Shown: piece after piece, positions 58,731 to 64,000 of the stretch
Layout: each line of letters starts with the position of its first letter
Numbering within the stretch: the first letter of the stretch is position 1
Origin: Brachypterus glaber
Taxonomy: Eukaryota > Arthropoda > Insecta > Coleoptera > Kateretidae
DNA: 64,000 nt
Direction: 5' to 3'
Assembly: GCA_958510825.1 (NCBI GenBank)
Contig: OY294049.1
Location: forward strand, 26,990,986 to 27,054,985
Translations under genes and position numbers: made by a program
Notes under the pieces: generated by a model
Told to the model about the DNA's origin: nothing
Seen by the model: only the letters and a program-made list of their open reading frames with translations
The model's database searches: none

Positions 58731-59010
58731 CACTGATAAAACTGTTTATTTGCAACTAAATATTTGGTTGGATATGGCCAATTAAATATTTGGTTGGGAC
58801 AAATAAACTTTATGTGAGTCAAATAAATTTTATTTCTACCAAATAAATTATTTTGTTCCCAGTAATAAATCATTTTGCAATTAAAATATTTGTTTACATG
58901 AACTAAATATTTATTTGACTCAAATAAAATTTATTTGTCCCAACCAAATAATTTAATTGACCATATCCAACCAAATATTTAGTTGACGCAAATAAACTCT
59001 TTTATCAGTG
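58731..59010. mobile_element. TA-flanked palindromic MITE, copy 2 (280 bp)
   Basis: Starts cactgataaaactgtttatt and ends aaactcttttatcagtg, flanked by TA at 58729-58730 and 59011-59012. It is the same family as 58289-58572, in reverse orientation, and similar along its whole length. Confidence 0.85.
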
Positions 59011-59046
59011 TATGTAATAATCTACTTTAATTCATGAAATAAATAA

Positions 59047-59048
<2 letters not shown>

Positions 59049-59110
<62 letters not shown>
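59049..59110. repeat. (TTA)n microsatellite
   Basis: About 60 bases of pure tta/att repeat. Confidence 0.95.
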
Positions 59111-59113
<3 letters not shown>

Positions 59114-59154
59114 ATATTATTCACAGTAAATGTTAAAGTGCATTTGCCCAAATA

Positions 59155-59550
59155 TTAAAAAAAAATAAATTCAAAAAAAAAAAATTTTTTCAAAAAAAAA
59201 AAAATTCTCAGAAAAAAAAATCAAAATTATTAAATTTTTTTAAAAATTAAACAAAAATGTATTTTTCTTTTGTTGAAAATTATAGTTTTTTTATTTTTTT
59301 TTTAAGTTTAACCCCCTATAACTTTTTTGTTTTTGGGGGGATTACCTTCAAAAATAAATTCAAAAAAAAATTTTTTCAAAAAAAAAAAAATTCTCAGAAA
59401 AAACTTAAAAAAAATCAAAATTATTATTTTTTTTTAAATTAAACAAAAATGTATTTTTCTTTTGTTGAAAATTATAGTTTTTTTTATTTTTTTTTTTTTT
59501 AAGTTTAACCCCCTATAACTTTTTTGTTTTTGGGGGGATTACCTTCAAAA
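59155..59550. repeat. Tandem duplication, two units of about 190 bp
   Basis: Each unit carries aaaaattctcagaaaaaa, ttttcttttgttgaaaatta and gtttaaccccctataacttt then gggggattacc. Units begin near 59165 and 59355. The short frame at 59257-59442 is poly-Lys/Phe repeat translation. Confidence 0.85.
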
Positions 59551-60522
59551 TTGGTAGAATTGTTTCTTATAGTAAAAGTATTTTTTCCTGAAAAAGTTAC
59601 GTTAATCGGAAATTTCTTTCAGTTTTTTTCGATTTTTTTAAAAATTTAACACCCCATAACTATTGTAACGACTATTGCACAACACTTTATTTTAATGCAT
59701 TCAAATTACCTAGTAGACCAGGCGGTATCTGTTTTAGAATGGGCGAATCGGATATGATTCTATATTTTTGGATGAATGGGTCCAGAATATCACTAGAAAT
59801 GATAATTTTACTATGCGCATAAAATAGACCGTGGGCATCACTTTTTATGCAAAATCGAGAAAATTTTCATTTTTTTTTTCTTCTTTTCGTGCATACATCT
59901 AGAGCTGCTCATTTCAGACAAATATTGAAAAGCAAAAACAGTTTCGTAATAGAATTTTATATATGATAAAATTGCAAATCTAAAATAATTATTATTATTG
60001 AAAAAATAGTAAAAATCACAAAAAAGGTAGAAAAATTGAGTTTTTTCCTTCAAAATTGGCCCAAAAAAACCTTATGGCGTGCTAAATCATCACACCAAAT
60101 TTCATCAAAATCGGTCTGATAGTTTTTGCACAAAAATTTTGCAATCCGGATTTAAAAAAAAATGCAAATTATGCAAAATTGAACATAAAACCTTTAGATA
60201 CTTGAAAATTTAGCTCAAACTTTTAAATGATTTCTGAAAAATTAAAATCCATTAATTAGGAGAGTCTAGGCAGTTGTATAAACATTTGTCAAATTTTTGC
60301 GCTTATAAACAATTAGAAGAACTTTATGAATTTTCAATGAATTTGTTTTTCAGATTGACTATTGCATCAGGCATTTTACAGATTGCCAAAAGTAGCGTAG
60401 TAAATTCGCAGATCACCCAAAGTTGTAGTGATTTTGCATAATGTCTGGTGAATTAGTCAGTTTGCGGAATACCTAGTCATTTCGCCCATTGCCGGATTTT
60501 TTACATTGCCGGTAACATATAC

Positions 60523-62040
60523 ACTGCTAACATTATTATATTTTAAATACCTCAAATTAAAATTAAGTTTCAAATTAATATTTTTTAACAAAAAATATTA
60601 TTATTTAAATAAAATGTAGACGGTAAGATGACGATACTATAATATACATACAAAATATCCATCTAGACATTTCGAATGAAAAAGGCTGTATAATATGCGG
60701 TAAATATAATGAGGTATGGTTTTAATGCATTAACTGCAAATTATGGGCACATACTTACTGCAATGAAAAATTTGGATTTGTGATGTTTGTGAAAATTAAA
60801 ATACCCTTCATTATCCTAACAAGTCTTAAGCTATTTTTCTTATTCTTATTATTTTTTTTTTTTTATAAAGGTTTTTTTTTAGATTTTTTATCCTTCGCCA
60901 TTAAGAAAATTAATAATTAAAACAAAACAAAATATAAAAATTAGATAAACTAGTGATTAAATTACCACCTTCTAAATAAAAAAAAATGATTTTAATGAAA
61001 ATCCTATTTTACACAAACCCTCAAAGCTTACGTTCGTAATCTAAAATGACTTATCTTAGGGTCCCTTCCACTACAGAACAATGTTTTGATAAGATGTTTG
61101 CAACTGTTCATCTAGTTTCTTCTATTTAGTTAAAAAATTGGCTACTTGATTTCTATTTTAGTCTCGATTGTGACAAATCATTACTATTAAGAAGAAGGTA
61201 AAATATTATCTCATCAGAGAACTTTTTCATCTAGACACATTTATTTTTATGACCATATACTCTACCCATTACCAGAAAATAGGTAAGTATTGAGATTATT
61301 ACAAAATCACCAAAAAAACATTAGGCGAAATGAAATTCTCATATTATCGAATGTTTACTTTCGAGAGACCTCAAGAAAAAAAGAAAATACTTTGATGTAT
61401 TTAATAAATACATTCTATACTAAAAAATATTGTTTTTATGACCTTTCGTTCGTCTAGAGAGCTATCCGTTTCATAGTTTAAAAGTTAAAACAATATGTTA
61501 CGCCCTTATGTGATTTTTTTCAGAGAAAACTAGTAATGACATTTTGCATATTTGTAATTTGTAATTTGTAATTAACAAATATTAAGAAAAATCTATAAAA
61601 CCATTTTTAAGAAACTTGATTTTTTCAATTTTTATTAATCTCTAAACTACCAAACTTTGGCTAATTAGAACAACAGAGAAAAAATAAGAAAAAGACCCTG
61701 ATAAAATTTCTAAATACATTAAGTTTAAAGTTTGATTTTGATTCAAAATTTTAAACTTAAAACCAAAAGGGGCCAGATATAAAACCATACTTTTTGTGCT
61801 CGCTAAAAATATCAAATTTATACAGCCTGTTCCAGAACTCGCGTACCGAAATTTGAGGGTATATTAAAAACCCTCTGGAAAATATGAAAAAAATTTCAAA
61901 AAAAATCCATCTTCGTTCAATTCAAAAATAAGAACGCTTTAAGTGGACCAATACTGTTGCTGATTATAAATTACCATTAAAGGTTGAATTTGTAGCTATG
62001 GAAGCAAATTTAATTATTGCAGGTACATATTCTGTAGGTT
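60523..62040. other. AT-rich stretch without recognised genes
   Basis: 60955-61020 is similar, inverted, to 46880-46950 (aaattaccaccttctaaata and aatcctattttacacaaacc). Near 61822 acagcctgttccagaactcg looks like an element terminus. Nothing else. Confidence 0.4.
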
Positions 62041-62101
62041 GACATGGTGATGAATGTGACATAATTATTTATTAATGTCATAAAAAAATATCAAAACTTT
62101 C

Positions 62102-62959
62102 ATGATGTTTACTTCAGAAGAGTATTGCGAAATGCTAATTTTATATGGCGAGTGTGGCCGGAGCGCTTCAGCTACATCTGTAGAATATTCTATTTGTTGT
62201 CCCAATAGAGAACATCCTAGCAGAAATGTTATTTTAAGATTGGTGCAAAGGGCAAGAAATTCTGGAAATTTAACTCCAAACAAAAAAGAGATTGGAGGCG
62301 CTCCGCGAACTGCAAGAACTGTTGATAATGAAGAAGCTGTCATTCAGGCTTTTGAAGAAGAACCTGAAACAAGCCTTAGTATCGTGGCTAGAAATCTTGA
62401 TATGTCTAAGACCTCTGTTCAACGAATTCTAAAAGATGAAAAAATGCATCCCTTTCATTACACTCGAGTACAATGCTTGACACCGGAGGACTATCCTTTA
62501 CGAGTCAAATTTTGCACATGGCTGTTGCAGAAACATCAAGAAAATGAAAACTTTGTAAAAAGCATTCTTTTTACGGATGAGTCTGGGTTTCAAAGAGATG
62601 TTTTTTTTTTAATTCAAGGAATTCTCATGTTTGGGGACAGGAAAATCCCCATGCCTTCAGGCAAGGAAATCCCCAACGAAGGTTTTCCTTGAATATTTGG
62701 GCCGGAATATTGGGAGATGCTATAGTAAGTTATTTTGAGAAATAAACCACCATAAAATGCTTAAAATATTTGTTTTTAGGTTGGACCCCATGAGTTTCCT
62801 GGCAGATTAAATGGCGAAACCTACACTAACTTCTTAAGGAATGAAGTGGAAAATCTTATTGATGACATCCCACTTCAAAGGTTTGCAAATGTGGATAACA
62901 TCTGGTTTCAACATGATGGCTGTCCAGTCCATTTCTCAGAAACGGCAAGAAGCCAACTC
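62102..62959 (+). pseudogene. Tc1/mariner-type transposase with a 55-bp intron, cut by the gap
   Basis: The N-terminal part (YCEMLILYGECGRSASATSV, then PNREHPSRNVILRLVQRAR) is the helix-turn-helix region common to an insect branch of mariner-like transposases. A second helix-turn-helix follows (SLSIVARNLDMSKTSVQRIL), then the DDE core: LFTDES with the first Asp and WFQHDGCPVHF with the second. A frame change lies in a run of ten T at 62601-62610; in the next frame NSRNSHVWGQENPHAFRQGN continues the protein. An intron from 62725 (gtaagt) to 62779 (ttttag) joins GDAI to VGPHEFPGRL in phase. The third acidic residue is lost in the gap. It would cut and paste at TA. Confidence 0.85.
62725..62779 (+). 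other. 55-bp spliceosomal intron in the transposase gene
   Basis: gtaagttattt at the donor and ttgtttttag at the acceptor. Removal restores one frame across conserved residues. The length is typical of insect short introns. Confidence 0.85.
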
Positions 62960-63159
62960 NNNNNNNNNNNNNNNNNNNNNNNNNNNNNNNNNNNNNNNNN
63001 NNNNNNNNNNNNNNNNNNNNNNNNNNNNNNNNNNNNNNNNNNNNNNNNNNNNNNNNNNNNNNNNNNNNNNNNNNNNNNNNNNNNNNNNNNNNNNNNNNNN
63101 NNNNNNNNNNNNNNNNNNNNNNNNNNNNNNNNNNNNNNNNNNNNNNNNNNNNNNNNNNN
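62960..63159. other. Scaffold gap (200 N)
   Basis: Exactly 200 N. It removes the C-terminus of the transposase. The first 50 bases after the gap do not read as the expected continuation. Confidence 1.
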
Positions 63160-64000
63160 CCAACGGCTAGTTTTGACAGCGGAGCAATGGGTATGGGCAA
63201 GGGAAAAATAGAAAGAATTGATTAATGTTGTTAGGGGCGCCAGTTACTTTAGCTTTTACTCCTTTAGGTAAGTAACAACCTAGTGTAAATACTTAAGCTT
63301 TTCAGTTTGAGAAAATATAACCCTTAAATAAAATAAGATAATTCATTTGAGAAATTTATTATAAATGAACTTAATGAAAGCACATCAAGTAATGTATTAA
63401 TATATATAAAAAATATGTGTAATTATATTAAGATATAATTAAAGAAATCTTAATAAAAATTACTAAATTCAGAAATCATTCGACTTAAATGTATAAAGAA
63501 AACATGAAGTTCAGCAAGCACCAAGAAATGTATGTAAACAGCAATCATTTCTTGCAGTGTATAAAAGTCATGCTTAAATTAGAAATCATTTAATCAAAAG
63601 TATGATATTTAATAATTAATAAATGAGATTAAATGTTTTAAAAAAATAAGTACCTAAAAATGAACAAAAGCCAGAAGGGCATATAGTATTAAACAATACT
63701 ATATCAGATCTGATAAAGTTTACAGTTATAAGAATATTGAAATAAAAGAATTTTAAATATGAAATATTGCTTTCAAAAGTTTTCAGAATGAGTACTTAGC
63801 TGGTTTCTGCAAAATCCATGAGGTATGAATTCCATCGTCTCCATCTGTACAAGTCTCCCCTATGCCGATGAATTCATTTCTCAAATGAAAGAAAAAAAAT
63901 ATAGGCTGTCCCATCTACTTTGGAAAAATCATCTTCCAGGATAAAATGTATTATTGAAAATGTTGTCCGGGATAAAATATACTTTTGAAAATTATGTCCA
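63160..64000. other. AT-rich stretch; short repeat at the window end
   Basis: ccaggataaaatgtattatt (63936) and ccgggataaaatatactttt (63967) are two units of about 31 bp at the very end, next to ataggctgtcccatctac. They may be the start of a repeat that continues beyond the window. Nothing else was recognised. Confidence 0.45.

Larger units (their letters stand above)
58165..60522. mobile_element. TIR element (about 2.36 kb), parent of the 1-311 copy
   Basis: tatgttaccggcaatgtaaa at 58168 pairs with ttacattgccggtaacata at the right end (to 60519), and pairing continues for about 170 bp. Two TA-flanked MITEs, a (TTA)n tract and a tandem duplication lie inside. No transposase frame is visible. 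Confidence 0.8.

Noticed and set aside
59838..60053. 71-codon minus-strand frame rich in Tyr and Phe
   Set aside because: AT-rich interior of a TIR element with no recognisable domain.
63160..63211. Continuation of the transposase after the gap
   Set aside because: The residues after the gap do not resemble the expected DDE C-terminus, and frames crossing N are meaningless.

Overview
This window looks like intergenic DNA from an AT-rich insect genome, possibly a beetle or hemipteran. The order is inferred only from the style of the repeats. There are no prokaryotic operons, no rRNA or true tRNA genes, and no gene I would call a single-copy host gene. Nearly everything recognisable is a mobile element, and many elements are nested inside others. 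Two 200-base N blocks (22174-22373 and 62960-63159) are scaffold gaps.

Region by region. 0-2.3 kb holds the end of a dispersed TIR element, a tRNA-derived SINE tail and an ATGCAT-rich palindromic element. 2.3-5.7 kb is a minus-strand LINE with ORF1 and ORF2, broken at several points. 6.1-11.5 kb has a decayed ORF of an unnamed multicopy family and a decayed plus-strand LINE, split by insertions that include a 1448-bp hAT-type fold-back with an 8-bp target duplication. 12.4-17.2 kb is a run of fold-back elements, including a second, 2314-bp hAT-type one with an 8-bp duplication. 17.3-22.2 kb holds a LINE 3' end, TIR repeats, and an R4/Dong-like LINE directly next to a long (TAA)n tract and ending at a scaffold gap. 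24.4-25.5 kb is a tandem array that switches orientation.

The centrepiece is 29.4-37.5 kb, an apparently intact errantivirus (gypsy-type endogenous retrovirus). It has two 230-bp LTRs with no difference I can see, a TATA duplication, a tRNA-Ser-type primer site, gag, pol and env. Pol is reached by a -1 shift at a canonical heptamer. Env appears to be read from a spliced mRNA whose donor removes a short upstream ORF's stop codon. Between RNase H and integrase, Pol carries what looks like a macrodomain of the TARG1/OARD1 type (ADP-ribose binding or hydrolysis). This is the strongest candidate for an under-described system here. The provirus sits in the TA-rich tail of an RTE-like LINE that is itself flanked by an 11-bp duplication (29354-29364 and 39433-39443), so the order of insertion can be read.

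39.7-64 kb continues with a TIR element holding a 7-unit satellite, two piggyBac deletion derivatives, three more tRNA-derived SINE copies or heads, a long-TIR element with an unnamed transposase-like gene, another LINE, an element full of GTGCCAATAATT-type sites, two TA-flanked MITEs, and a Tc1/mariner-type transposase gene with a 55-bp intron cut by the second gap. A short module (AGAGACTTGAAATTTGG plus a GATAACTTAAGAACGC-like half) recurs in several otherwise different elements.
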